DNA from: Echinococcus granulosus
Taxonomy: Eukaryota; Platyhelminthes; Cestoda; Cyclophyllidea; Taeniidae
Assembly: GCF_000524195.1 (NCBI RefSeq)
Contig: NW_020170533.1
Span: forward strand, 107,221 to 171,220
DNA: 64,000 bases
Direction: 5' to 3'
The position numbers and the translations under genes are program-made. Below the pieces are notes generated by a model, which saw nothing but the letters and a program-made list of their open reading frames with translations, searched no databases and had not been told where the DNA came from. Position 1 is the stretch's first letter; each line of letters opens with the position of its first letter. Below are positions 22,418-33,851 of the stretch, one piece after another.

Positions 22418-23123
22418 CTAAAAAAAACAAAGCACAACGCCTTGGTTACTCCTAACAGTATTTGGACTAGGATTCACCCCACCCTAATGTTTTAAATCAC
22501 ACGTCCTACTTGAAATAAAGTTTCGCCTTTGATGAATCACTTCTCAAGAGCTAACTCTAGTGACTAGCACTATTTCTGGAAAGTCATCAAAGAGACAAAC
22601 GTGAAGGAGCTTGAATTCAGCCATCACTTTGATGATTTGGGGGATGAGAAGAGGAGGTGGAGGAAGAGGACAGGTGGGGGGAGGAGGAAGAGGGGGAGGT
22701 AGGGTTGATTGTTCCTAGGCCTGGGGTTCGACCTCTGCCTGACAGGGCGAATACTCTTCCGGTTCGATGCAAAAACCGAGGTGAAACAGAATTCTATTGT
22801 CATACGCCAAGAGCATAAGTTAACCTTTGGTAGGATCATCCATAGTGAATTGAAAAGTGTGGAGAAAGCCGAAATGGCGTAGCGGATACAGGGATAGTTG
22901 GTTCGTTTGTTTACTAACCTGAGTGAATAAAACACTAAATATTAATTAAAAGCAACTTCTTCTTGGTAAAGACAAACCATCTTACCTCTACAGATTTACC
23001 CGAGTGTTTCTTCCGTTTCGTCACAGTACTTCTTGATGGCTTTGGCTTTGCATTGGTTGCTCGTTTACAGTTTCCACGATCATCGCTAAAAAGGTTGCAT
23101 GAAGTGGATAAGCCAAATGTCAT
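20804..23123 (-). CDS. Unrecognised two-exon gene, probable nuclear protein
   Basis: Exon 1 is 23123-22986 and exon 2 is 22417-20804, giving about 583 residues. The exon 1 donor GAG|GTAAGA and exon 2 acceptor TTTTTTTTAG|ATG are both strong and both phase 0. Exon 1 is basic (KRATNAKPKP, TKRKKHSGK, possible nuclear localisation). Exon 2 has SPPPSPTDR (proline-directed phosphosite type), an acidic patch (DDFADGYEEFDEWD), and a better-ordered C-terminal part with basic and leucine-rich stretches, ending in RRRRIRAF. No membrane helix or known domain was seen. It could start at 23171, at 23123, or at the exon 2 ATG itself. Its 3' end faces NPC1 copy A. The function is unknown. Confidence 0.7.
22637..22703 (+). 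repeat. Purine-rich GGA tract
   Basis: Almost only G and A on the plus strand, in the intron of the minus-strand gene, where it is a pyrimidine tract in the transcript. Confidence 0.7.
22986..23123 (-). CDS. Unrecognised gene, probable upstream exon
   Basis: 46 codons from MTFGLSTSCN to GKSVE, lysine- and arginine-rich, ending in a consensus donor whose phase fits the main exon. An AG (CAATTAAG) 16 bases before the ATG could be its acceptor. No expression evidence is available here. Confidence 0.5.
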
Positions 23124-23171
23124 GCCACCGGCTTTACTACTTAATTGACACAAGTAGAATGGGACGTGCAC

Positions 23172-26099
23172 ATCGTCGCGACAACTGCCAACTCACACAT
23201 TGAGGTTGATAATGTAATTGACAAGTGCGTCATGAAGTTGGGGCGAGATTTTCACAGTATCACGATTCCTGAACAGCCTCTACAAGGCATGGGGTTTAGA
23301 GGCATTATCACCAAAGTACCTTAGGAGAGCTTCAACAGCATGAAGTTGTCTATCTTATCCCAATTTGACCGATAGAACCGACCTCCGTCCATGCCATCCA
23401 CAAGCGAGGTTCTACTGGTTAGCATTAACTAAATGGGTCTCTGCAATCATCTTTTAACGTATCGAATAAATGGATGCAGTTCCTTGAAGTAACTCATTTG
23501 TTGGACAAAGCGCATTGGAAGTAGAAGGAAGAGCCTGTCCACATTCTACTCCGCCTCCAACCTATCTTTACGTCCTAATTACCAACTTTATTCCTTATAT
23601 GATCATGCTGCTGTCTAGGATCGAGAAAGGGTGAGAGACAGTGGAAAAAAATGAGGACGAGAAATCTGTCGTTCTCCCATCCATCCCGGCTAAACTAGAA
23701 ATCCTTTCACAGATCAATTGTTCGGAGATAAAAAAGTGGTCTGTTGTAGAGAGAAAGTTTTCTCTCAGCTTTTTGACTGATTCTCATAATTACCGAAAAA
23801 AGAGGGGTATTTTATGCGGCTTCGACTTGTGTCGAGTAGACAGATGGATCTCAGTTATAACCGGTAGAAAATAAACATCTTACACAGCTTCCGTAGAACA
23901 GTTGAATGGAATAATTCAAATTGAGAGCTTGACAGCGATCCATTGAGTTTCGAGCCGTGTCAGCCACGTGACCCGGAACCCAGCACTGTAGACCAGTCTG
24001 CATGTTCTGCATTCGAACCAGAACTGGATCATTCAGCTGAAAATAAGTTGCCTGTTAGAATGGATGCGTGTAAACAATCGATAGAGGGATTATTTGGCAA
24101 AAGAGTTGGCGAAGGTGGTGGTTAAGTGGGAAACAAACCCTTCCTTTATATCAGGATGGAGTAATAAAGAAGTATCCGAATAGCGAAATAGGAAGCAGTA
24201 AAAGGAACGCGAAGAAGCCATTTCCTCATGCAATTTGTCTAATTCAACGGAACAACAAAATTTCACATTTTATCCATGACTTTCTCATGAGTGTGTACGT
24301 GAACGGACGAAGGGTACATGCGCATAATTGTGACCTAACTCTCCTCTCCCCGGTAGCTTGGGCTACCGCATACAGGACATCTTGGAGAGGATTACCAACG
24401 AATATGCCAGCAAGAGCTTACCAGCATCAACTGCTTTTGGGGGATTTTGTGATTTGTGTAGCTTAAAGCTTCTACAGTCAAGCATGGCGTTCATTTAGAT
24501 ATAAGTGCTAAAAAACCACTTCACTGAGTAGTTTTTGCAAAGATTTACGTGGGAAATCTCAAATTAATTGTGTATAAATAGCGAGGCAGGTATGAACACC
24601 AAATACTAAAGCACTACTAAAATGGCAAAAAAGAAGGCGCTAGAAATGAACTACACCACGACCTCTGATAGGCAGTCGATACGAATTAGATTATTTGTAC
24701 ATATACTTTTCACGAAGCAATAAATAGGAAAATGATTCAACCACAAGTTTCAAATATAGCACAAAAAGACAAGAACTAGGCATAAAAATTTCGCTTCTCA
24801 TCCGACTTCTCCCGGTTCTCCCACTGGTAACTGACCTCAAGAGAATGGTTGATCGTGAAGCCCTTGACAGGGAGACAGAGATGACTGGGAACTTCTTGAG
24901 TCTTCGCAGAAGACCGAAATCGGATAAGGGCATTTTTGTCGTCCAGGAAATCTGCAATTCTTCCTACAAAACAAAACTCAGGCTGATTTGTTTGGGAGCT
25001 TCAAGTTGCACAACAAAAACCGAGCTGTTCTCACCCATGTGCATGCAACCGTCGGCACGGTTAAGTGCCAAGACATCGGAATTTAGGGTAAGCATCGAGC
25101 TGGGGCTTCATCGGAGCTCGTACATTGTATCGTAGCTTCGACGACGAAAATTAACTACCCCGGGTCACTCCATGTAATGCAAAACAAGGCTGGTGAAAAC
25201 CTGGAGGAAGTTGGACGGAAGAAATGGGAGGCAAAATGTACATAAACTTATCTAAAGTCGACAAAAAGCAAGAATGTTCCGTTAGATAGAGGAAGAAGTT
25301 TGCAGACAACATTTGTGTTAGGCCGATGTGGTCTCTAGTTGTTTAACATACGCTCATTAATTTAAAGACCAAAATTACTGATTGCCCATGGCTTTGAGAC
25401 TGCTTTTGAAGTAACTGTACCCAGAGAGTTCCCTAAAGATGATAGAAGACATAATGCTCGGGCAGTATACGACCAAAATATGTAGGGCCCGAGCCCACCG
25501 GCATGGCCTAAACTACATCCCACCCGGAGAAGGTACAATGGTCAAGACATAAAATAACCCTTTGTGAAAAGCCAAACCCAAGCAGCTACGGTATTACAAT
25601 ACAATCTGTTATGCAAAATTCTCTCAAGAGAGGCAAGCAGCGGAATGCTATTCCCCAACAAATTACCAAAATATAAGTTTGCTGGAATGCGAGAATACCG
25701 CTTATTTGTAGCACGGGTATTTGCTAAGGAGTGGGGCTTAAAAAAAAGTCAAAAGGAAGTCAAGTGGGGTCCAATTAGGTGGTTAGGACATCGTCTAAAA
25801 TTGAAAGTATTACTAACACTCTGGCACTTTTTTTAGTTAATAGGCGTCACAATTTAAATGCCCAACAAAACAAAACTGCAAAAAAAAATTAGAAAAGGCT
25901 TTTGGTGTAGTCATCTAAGTAAACTTAAAATAAATAAGTTCAACGTATAAAGTTCTGGAAGTTTACTTTTAAGCCGCTTTTGACTATAACAAATTATTTA
26001 TTTAATAACAGCAATTTAATAATTGTTTTGCTAAGCAAGATGCACATAACAGGTTTTACCCTTTTAGTGCTTATCCTTTAACTTGTTGTAAATCCTAAC
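23172..26099. other. Head-to-head spacer between the unknown gene and the PICALM-like gene
   Basis: Becomes A+T-rich to the right. It has some open stretches without known domains: plus-strand 23943-24125 and an exon-like LGYRIQDILERITNEYASKS after a good acceptor near 24356, and 24821-25135. These might be exons of an unrecognised gene, but nothing ties them together. Confidence 0.4.
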
Positions 26100-26113
26100 G
26101 GTTGTTTTAACAG
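26100..26113 (+). promoter_or_regulatory. Acceptor-like site upstream of the PICALM-like start
   Basis: GGTTGTTTTAACAG lies 57 bases before the ATG. It could be the 3' end of a 5'UTR intron or a trans-splice site. Confidence 0.35.
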
Positions 26114-26170
26114 ACTATAGAAGCTTGCGCAAAGCTCGGCCCTCCGCGGACATTTTGGCGCCCTGCTGCC

Positions 26171-26336
26171 ATGGCCTCTAGGACTGGCAAACGTCTTACT
26201 GGAAACAGCAGGGGTCAGAGCTTTGCTGATAGAATGAATTCAATGAAACACAGTATTGCTGGGTCATTAATAGCGAAGACTATCTGCAAGGCCACCACTG
26301 AAGAAATGATCTCTCCGAAGAGAAAACATCTGAACA
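26171..26336 (+). CDS. PICALM: PICALM-like exon 1
   Basis: Residues 1-56 in phase 0 to 1. An N-terminal extension of about 14 basic residues precedes the usual GQS..DR start. The PtdIns(4,5)P2-binding lysines are present. Confidence 0.85.
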
Positions 26337-26859
26337 GTAAATCCGCAATTTTTAAAAATTCTTTTATTTAGTTCTGGTCAGCTGCACATACGAGCCTCGT
26401 CTTTCAATGCCAGAATTCTCAAACTACATAATTGGTCGCTCGCATAACAGCAGTTGGGTTGTATCTTTTAAAGCTCTTATTACGATTCACCATTTGATGA
26501 ACGCTGGGAGCGAGGTATTTTCAGTCATATTTCGGTCAATGGGGTGATTCTTTTCCTGAGTATCTATTTATATGTGTTTGTTCCTCCCTTATTTCTAGCG
26601 CTTTTCCCAATATTTGGCGTCAAATAATTGCCAGCTTTCATCGCCTCGTTCTTTTGAGCGGAGCTCCTCGCAGGGTAACTTTACCAGGTCTTCTCTTCAC
26701 ACTGCTTTCTTATTGCCTGAATTTCAATTCGATATGTTAATCCTCTCATTTATTAGCTGCCACAATGTTCTTGTTTATTCGTCACTACGCCCGTTATCTC
26801 GATGCACGTTCAGCTAGTTACCGTGAGGTTGCCTTCGATTTCTGCAAAATTAGGCGAAA
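26171..26859 (+). CDS. PICALM: PICALM/AP180-type clathrin assembly protein, first four exons only
   Basis: Start of an ANTH domain, the module that binds PtdIns(4,5)P2 at clathrin-coated pits. Exons 26171-26336, 26372-26514, 26599-26674 and 26757-26859 give 162 codons, all open with matching phases. [49 protein letters not shown] and [20 protein letters not shown] follow the ANTH order. The lipid-binding pattern K-x9-K-x-K-H is intact (K40, K50, K52, H53). The second half of the ANTH domain and the clathrin-binding tail were not found before the kinase gene begins 1.5 kb later, so the gene is cut after exon 4. It may be a fragment at a duplication junction. Exon 3 is the most divergent part. 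Confidence 0.85.
26372..26514 (+). CDS. PICALM: PICALM-like exon 2
   Basis: Residues 56-103. [20 protein letters not shown] replaces human [38 protein letters not shown] is strongly conserved. The intron before it is 35 bases. Confidence 0.87.
26599..26674 (+). CDS. PICALM: PICALM-like exon 3
   Basis: Residues 104-129. [10 protein letters not shown] fits human RFIQYLASRN. The rest diverges but keeps the length. The donor is CAGG|GTAACT. Confidence 0.78.
26757..26859 (+). CDS. PICALM: PICALM-like exon 4 (last recognisable)
   Basis: Residues 129-163. [20 protein letters not shown] aligns with human FIRRYSRYLNEKAVSYRQVA, then FDFCKIRR with FDFTKVKR. It has a good donor (AAA|GTAAGT) in phase 2, but no continuation was recognised downstream. 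Confidence 0.83.
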
Positions 26860-28302
26860 GTAAGTGCATGATTCAGTTCCTAATGTTCCAGTCTTTTTCT
26901 CCATATTATTTTTAAATATTTCGTGACTGCCTGAACTGACTTGAGAACTCTCCAGACTTCTGCATCTGATTAAATTGGCTTGAAAATGTTAAATCCTCAA
27001 GCAAAGGTTCGCCGAGGTGCTTTCACATTTACACATTTTAACTGTTAGAATTAGATTTGAAATAGTTTAAGGGGCCGTTTGGCTTAAGATTGGGTTTAAT
27101 CTAGCTTTATCTGGATTTTAACAATGGTTCTCAGTGGAATGCATTGAGCTTCGGCATTCACTGGAGTATTGCATGGTACCATGACATGCATTGGTGTATG
27201 GAACCTGGAGTTTACTCCATGAAAAGGAACTAGAAGTAGACATTGCTACCGGCTATCTCGTTGGAAAAATAAACTATGTCGGCGATTTCATTGAATTTGA
27301 TTAGGTAACTAAGCCCGATTACTGCTGCCTTGCAATTGGTGAAGACGCACTTTTTCGCAGCCGCTATCTTGCAATGTTACTTGTACGTCCCAACGGTCGA
27401 TTATTATTTTTCTCTTTGAATAGCAGTGTGGCATCCACACAGTCACTTACCATGACCGCATTCCAAAGTTCACCTGAATCGGGGCTAATTCATTAACATC
27501 TGCGCTTCGGAGTTGTGCGTAGTTTTTCCTTTTCCCCCTTCCCGCGCTCTTCTCACACATTGGTGATGGCCTAGCTGAACATAAGGTTTCAGGGGGCGGG
27601 GGCGGCCAGGTTGGTGCTATTTCGATCAACAAACTGCTTGAATACATTTTCAGTGGTCCAAAATAGCCTGAAGTAAAATAGGATTCTGTTTACATAGCAA
27701 AGGAGTCAATTAACCACCTTTTAATTAGTGTAGACTGGCTCTAGTGCCATGCCTTAATTTTCAATCGCACGGTAGTGGTTAGACATATCAGAGTTTCCTA
27801 TTAATCATGCTAGAAGTGAACGACTCACTTAAAGATTCCTCCAGTGGTATGTTCTCGTGGATTGTTTGCCACAGTATTTTTGTCTGTGCGACAAAGGTCA
27901 AATTAGGTCAGGAGTGACAGGGTATTATTGTCTGCAACCGGCGAGACCTTATGTTACAGTGAATTTACACTTATAAGAGAAGGATCAATCAGTAAAGTGA
28001 TTTTCCCATCACAGCATAAGCGCATGCATTGTACTGAGAAGTGCAAGTTAAAGGTCTACACACGGTTATTGCGTCCCTATATACTCTTAATACATTTGCC
28101 GTTACGTTCATATTGTCGTTTAAACGCATGGCTTGCGCGTTCATTTTCAGCTTACCTTAATTTGTTCCGCGTCTTCCGAAAGCAGGTGGTGCGTGTATGT
28201 TGACAGATATGTGCCAGTTGATAGTGCGATGCACTGCTTATGCTACGCATATTGCAGTAGTTGCACTGCCATCTCATTGTTGAAAAGACCCCTTCTGATC
28301 CT
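26860..28302 (+). other. Stretch between the cut PICALM-like gene and UMP-CMP kinase
   Basis: No ANTH continuation seen in any plus frame. It contains no recognised gene or repeat. It is the candidate region for a unit junction. Confidence 0.45.
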
Positions 28303-28317
28303 TTGCAAATATTTCAG
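28303..28317 (+). promoter_or_regulatory. Splice acceptor just before the UMP-CMP kinase start (possible trans-splice site)
   Basis: TTTGCAAATATTTCAG ends 7 bases before the ATG. No 5' partner exon is evident nearby, so a spliced leader could be added here. A short cis-spliced 5'UTR exon is the alternative. Confidence 0.5.
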
Positions 28318-28324
28318 CACTCCA

Positions 28325-28435
28325 ATGGCGGCTAAACAAGACTCCACCCATCACTGTACAGAGCCATTCGGCGTGATTTTCATGCTTGGGGGACCCGGTT
28401 CCGGAAAAGGCACCATCTGCCCGCCGATAGCTTTG
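28325..28435 (+). CDS. CMPK1: UMP-CMP kinase exon 1 (P-loop)
   Basis: Residues 1-37, with the P-loop at 22-30. The donor TTG|GTAGCA is phase 0. Reading through it would continue into a stop, and splicing restores the family's exact spacing from P-loop to HLSAGE. Confidence 0.93.
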
Positions 28436-31400
28436 GTAGCATTTATAGAGCCTTTCTGGCCTAAATCTTTTAAAATTAATGTTTTTTGTATCATTCTAAT
28501 GACTTTGTGCTTACTTTCTTGATATTGTAATCGATAAATGTTTTACTTGAATTTCAGCATTTCGACATGATTCACTTATCTGCCGGCGAACTTTTGCGGA
28601 AGGAAATGAATTCGCCGAATTCAAAGGTCGCGGCTGAAATCGAGTCGTACATGAAGGCGGGCACAATAGTTCCTGTTGCCATCACCTGTTCTCTCCTTCA
28701 TAAAGTCAGTTTTAATGCCTTATGGGTCTGTTTTGGCGTTGTTCTGGTTAAAGCAATCCTTTACATGGCCGCGTTTAGTGTAATTTCTGGCTGCGTGCCA
28801 ATTTTGTTATAACAGAGGTTCTTTTCCTGCTTACTAGGGTTTTCACCTGTAGTTGTAAACATTTCCCGTCCTATTTCGTTCTCCTCGAGTTTACCCATGA
28901 TTGGGCGTCTTTGCAATATAATACACTGAAACCCTGACAAATTAGCAGAGGTAATTTCTCGGATAGTTGTGTCACGCAAATTATCTGTTGAGATGTCTGC
29001 AAAACTAGAAAACGATCCTACGGTAGGTTTCTGGAGGTTTCTGTCCCCTTGGCGAATTTCCAAGCCTTCCAAAGTGTTAAGCCCCCGCCCCTTTCCTCCT
29101 TACCGGCTAACGTCAGTTTTAGATTCGCTCTAATACCGCCAACATTCACCATAAGACCAAAGTGAATAAGTATTATAAATACACCAAACCTTAACCACAC
29201 CCCACCAAGTAGGCATTCCAAACGCGCATGCCACAGCCTCTTGCTTACTTATATCCTCCGAAAAGGGACATCCGTGTCAGTCTTGTTTATTGGCTGTTCT
29301 AGTTAGGAGTTGGACAGGAGTTAAGGCCACATATTACGCTTCTAGAGAAGATTATTGGGCCCATCCATCTGAGCTTTCTTGACGTAAATCTTAGGTTAGG
29401 AAAACTGAACTCTACCTCATATTTACCCAATTGTGCCCATTAATGGTCTCATTTGGGACTAATCCTGATTACAACATATCCTATGCAAAGTAGTAAAACA
29501 ATTCTCGAAGTAGACATGGAGAACGCAGTTAAGGGGGCTGTCTCTTCACTTATCGGGTCAAATGACAGTTTACCTTGTAATTTAATAACCAAAACTACAG
29601 GAAAGGATTGCTGAGTCTGTCTTTTTTAAAAACTCTTTGGCGCTTGAGCCCCCTTTCACTTATTTGTAGATACGCCAAATGAGTCGTGTCTCATTTTGCT
29701 TTGGTTAAGAAGGATATTAATTGAAACACACTGTATTTATTGCACTAAACTCACTCTTCATTTGCGCCGCTTTTGTACTGAAGGGAAACTTTCAGTGTTT
29801 AAGATGGACGAAGTCGATGTATTTCATTGTTTATGTGTTCAGGCTATGTTAGAAGGCTACAGCAGCCAGAAGTGTGTCAACTACCTAGTGGACGGTTTCC
29901 CTCGCAATGAAGACAATAAATCGGGATGGGAGGCCTCCATGAGTGATAAGACTAAAGTCCTTCAAGTCGTTGTCCTCGATTGTCCAGATAACGTGAGTTC
30001 ACTGTATTATCAAAATATGCTTGGATTGCTTTCTTAAACAACTAGTTTTGCCATTACTCTTTTAAACTGGCAATCCAGTTGTTGTAGGCGAGACCATGAT
30101 ATGATTCATCAAGTTTCTCCCTTTTGTCAAATAGGGATTAGGTCACATGTTTTGACTTACTCGATCCACCTCAGCTCTTCACAATTTGATGCTTTAGGTC
30201 GTGAAAAACTATGCCGTTAAATTCTTTAACACCTACGTAATCCTGCCAGCTACACTTCAAAGGTAAAAACAAAGCATTATTATTGCTATAACTGCTTTCC
30301 GTGAGTTCCACACAAAGTCCCCTAATATGAAGTGATGAAATAATTGATTCGGGGCTTTAACCTTCCGTCAAATGTAGGGGTAATGATTTACCCAAGAGAT
30401 TACTGTCAGTTCGGAAGATTCTTGCATTTATGACGGCGTTGCAACGTGGCTACGTTGTTGTATGTTTCCAGCGCCTCGACGTGTTTGCATAAATCATCAT
30501 AGAAGCTAATTTTTTCCGGGGAGCGTCATTGAACGCAGCGTATCCTCCAGTGCTTAGAAAAGTGTTACAACTGTTTGTTCGAAGAACTTTATTTTTTATA
30601 CATAGCTTATGTCTTCTCCTATCTTATCAAAATGCATCATTTCTACCTTAAAATACTAAACATTCTCACCGATTTAGAGGCTACTTTTGTGTGATTTTCT
30701 ATTTTGCTATGCTTAAGTCGATTTTTTAGCTTTTACCTCCGGCGCCATTGTATGGGGCTTTTTACCATTTCGTCTGACGCAATGTGAATTGGAGTTTCAC
30801 ATTGACGTGGGTAGCTTCTGTTTCAATAGCACCCCTAATCACATCTATATGCCCACTTGTGAGGTGTAAATATTGTTCTTTTGGGTGTTAACATGCTTTT
30901 CTCTGTTCTCTAAGCAAACTGAACGTGGGGTAAAGGTCAAGGAAAGTCGTTAAAGAGGGCATAAGTGAAGATGGCACCAGTCGAATGGCGTTGAGATTTG
31001 TGGCAGTGTGTAGACTATGGTAAACTTTATGCCTTAGTAAGTAACCACTTCCCGCTTCGACAGGGAAATGAGTTGTTAGAAGGTGTTCGAAGTCTCTTTG
31101 TTTAGAGAAGGAGTTTGTCGGCGTTACAGAGACAGCAACACTGCAGATAAATTCCAGTGGTTAACGGGAACGGTATTAAACGGTAGACATCTGGAGGAAT
31201 ATTACTTCCGTCAGAAGTATAATATTATTATTGGATTGTCTACTGATTATCAGAGACTTGATGTTCTATCGAAAGGAGAATTCCTTTCCGCAACAACATT
31301 TGAGTGATTCGCTGGACCATTCAAGCGTGTTCAGTAATTCTACTCCCTTTGTTTCAAGTATCGCTACTTGTAAGTGAAAGTAGGCAAGAAAAGGCTAACT

Positions 31401-33851
31401 TTTATTCTTCTAGACAATGTCGTTTGGAGCGTGCGACATGATAGCTTCCTTCCAACGATTAACACTGTCTCATTCATCTAAACAAAATTGGAGTCTTTGA
31501 TAAAACCATCGAAAAGTAAAGCACAAATTGCAACTGGTTTTGGATTCCATTATTGCCTCTAAAGAAATTCAAGTTGTTTTATCTATTACGAAGCTTGCTA
31601 GACCTCTACAGCGTTTCGTAAGGGGTACTGGCAAAGACCGCTAGCCTACCTCAGTAGGGAAGCGCGAAGAAGGAATATGGTGATAGAACCAACACTCTGC
31701 CGTCCGTGCTAAGGCGAGGTGCCAGCAGTACCACCTGTCCTTCTGTTTTTGGACAATTTTAGTAAGAATGTTTAGGCTTCCCTCATACTGTCGAGGTTCA
31801 TAACACTACAATGTTAAAGCGCGATTCTTGGAAAGTATTGTGGATGAGTTGTGGGCTGGTCGAGCCTTCATCTAGCAGTGCAGCTGGTGGTTACTGGGAT
31901 CTCAGTTGAGATAGCAAGGTCGGTAAATATGTCTTTCAAGAGCAACTAGCTAGTTGAATTGTTTCCATTTGATTTTAATTTACATGAGCGACTCCTTGCA
32001 GATGCTTGCTTAAAGAAATATTCAAACTTTGGAAGCAGCTCTTGACAACTATTTTTGTCGCGTAAATCAGTGAAGCATCGTTAACTGCAAGCATCGACGA
32101 CTAAAATTTGTTTTTTTTTTTTTCATAAATATTTGCTTCACGCCTTTGTACGTTTTTTTTGCCACTCTGCCGAAATAGATACCGATTTGTTTTGACCTAT
32201 CAGCAATTTGTTATTTGTACCACCTGGGTATTTGGGTGTGACTCGTTGCGATTGCTTGTAATCTGTAGGGCATGGCACATGTACATATTGGTTTGGCAAT
32301 ACAATATCTCTACGGAGTATCAAATCACCAAGTACCGATTGAATCGGGTGTAATTTCAGCCTGCCTGCCCTCCGATTCGCGTTTAATCCGGTTCGAGTGG
32401 GGCAAAACCTCCTTGTGGCATCTAAACAATGTACCGTCCAAAAGTTATTGAAACAGCTGATGTGATTCTGTTGATGGGGCCGCTTAAGGGGTGGCTACAT
32501 CATGTCAGGTAGAGAAGGGAGTGGAGGACCTTCCCTTCTTGATAATAAGGGAAAAATACATGAAATCGTACAGGATAAATGTATCAGGAACTTCTTTTAG
32601 TGATAATGAAACTACTCAAAAAAAGTCGCCGTGAAAGCTGAGTGATAAGCTTCAAAGAGTATCAGTTTGTTCCTTTCTTCCCTCAAATACATTCAAAAAG
32701 CAGCCTTCTGCTTGTTAACTGTCTAATTTGTGATGGGAAGTGGTTCTTGTGCTTTTGTTTTCCAAAATTTGTCTTGATCCTACTCCAGCAATCACGGACA
32801 ATGGAAAGTGAGGCGATAGGGTAGGGTTGTCACTTTGCTCAGTGAATATCAAGTACAGATACAAGAACACTTAAGTCCTGAGGAGGTTGGGAAAACGTCT
32901 ACTTTCTCTCCGTACTCTTTCCTCCTTTAAAAAGAGTCGGGGTGAGGGGAGAACCTTAATTCTCGATTATTTTTCCACATTTGGGTGCATGCTCCTCCCT
33001 TTTTAGGTTTGCATTGACCGATGTCTTCGGCGTGGCTCCGGTCGAATTGATGATAACGAAAAGACACTGAAAAATAGGTAAGCTGACGTGTTAAATATCC
33101 ATAACCGTGTGTCTTCAGCCGAATTCCTAATGATGTGGATTGTTCTGGTTGTCAAGGGTAGTAACCTCTCCTCCATTGCTCTTCATCCCTCTGGATGCAT
33201 AGCGGTATTGGTAAAAATCGTGTTTTACAGCCCTCACATTTTAACGTGTTCACTACCGTCACATCCGCCCTCGATCCACCCCAGCCATCTGCGGCGCAAC
33301 CTAGCCACCGAAGCTGCAGAAGGTACGAGGGCATCGACCACGTCCATGGCAGTGACGGTCTTGCGTTTCGCGTGTTCATTGTGTGTGTGTGTGACAGCGC
33401 TGTGCAAGACCATGAACACGCCGCGGGTCTCCTTGTGGATGAGCTTAGCGATGTATTTCACGCCATTACGGCGTACCAGACATCGTATAGCAGTGTTCGT
33501 AATGCCTTGCATGTTGTCGTGCAACACTATCTTGATGCATAGCTGACAATGTCGTTTTGCTTTGGTATAACTACAGCTGTCAGTAAACTTATCAATAGCA
33601 CATTACAGATTCGTGACGCCAGTTGCAAACACGTTCCAGGTTTAGTTTTGTCTGGTCGTCCCCAATGGCTGATTTCCACCCCCTTCTTTTTGCCTTGCAG
33701 ACTCGTGCAATTCAAGACCGAGGGACTGCCAGTGATCGAGTACTACACGCAAAAGGGGCTAGTGACCCACATCGATGGTAGTAAATCGAAGGAGGAGGTC
33801 ATTGACGAGGTCAAGGCTGCTCTCAATCCAATCGTGCATCGAAATCATTAG
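28325..33851 (+). CDS. CMPK1: UMP-CMP kinase, five exons
   Basis: Cytosolic nucleoside monophosphate kinase that phosphorylates UMP, CMP and dCMP with ATP for pyrimidine nucleotide supply. Exons 28325-28435, 28558-28704, 29843-29992, 33007-33077 and 33701-33851 join into 209 residues (human core form: 196). Seen: P-loop GGPGSGKGT at 22-30, the monophosphate-binding HLSAGELLR (43-51), DGFPRN (103-108), CIDRCLRRG (138-146) with the lid residues SGRIDDN, and the C-terminal [13 protein letters not shown]. All phases fit. The ATG sits 7 bases after a TTTCAG acceptor. NPC1 follows on the same strand 1.1 kb downstream. Oddity: the Q of the usual GTQC after the P-loop is I here. Confidence 0.95.
28558..28704 (+). 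CDS. CMPK1: UMP-CMP kinase exon 2 (monophosphate-binding region)
   Basis: Residues 38-86. [20 protein letters not shown] and [13 protein letters not shown] follow the family pattern, including the conserved arginine R51. The donor is AAA|GTCAGT. Confidence 0.95.
29843..29992 (+). CDS. CMPK1: UMP-CMP kinase exon 3
   Basis: Residues 87-136. [20 protein letters not shown] is the conserved core (human: [20 protein letters not shown]), followed by a hydrophobic strand and DCPDN. The donor is AAC|GTGAGT. Confidence 0.96.
29993..33006 (+). other. UMP-CMP kinase intron 3
   Basis: A 3 kb A+T-rich intron. It includes a hairpin with perfect 9-base arms (30780-30788 and 30796-30804) and a T11 run near 32110. 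No coding remnant was recognised. Confidence 0.6.
33007..33077 (+). CDS. CMPK1: UMP-CMP kinase exon 4 (lid)
   Basis: Residues 137-160. [20 protein letters not shown] carries the lid arginines. It lies after a 3 kb intron and ends AG|GTAAGC in phase 2. Confidence 0.95.
33301..33536 (-). pseudogene. Histone H4 pseudogene, antisense in UMP-CMP kinase intron 4
   Basis: The minus strand reads [20 protein letters not shown]... and then [14 protein letters not shown], against H4 [20 protein letters not shown] and [14 protein letters not shown] (14 of 14). It covers about residue 21 to the end. The N-terminal tail is missing, key residues are changed ([18 protein letters not shown]), and the stretch before EHAK is altered. 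A frameshift follows: the native C-terminus FGG-stop is still readable one frame over at 33312-33301. It cannot encode a working histone. The host gene's exons flank it on the other strand. Confidence 0.85.
33701..33851 (+). CDS. CMPK1: UMP-CMP kinase exon 5 (C-terminus)
   Basis: Residues 160-209 and a TAG stop. [20 protein letters not shown] aligns with human PIIDLYEEMGKVKKIDASKS. Confidence 0.94.

Noticed and set aside
24356..24440. Exon-like LGYRIQDILERITNEYASKS after a good acceptor
   Set aside because: No clear donor, partner exon or family was identified, so it is only noted in the spacer description.
25564..25836. Frame containing RWLGH, reminiscent of the end of a retrotransposon reverse transcriptase
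   Set aside because: Only five residues resemble the motif, and no catalytic motif or other retrotransposon part was seen nearby.
33088..33546. 152-codon plus-strand frame in a UMP-CMP kinase intron
   Set aside because: Opposite strand of the histone H4 pseudogene, with no similarity of its own.
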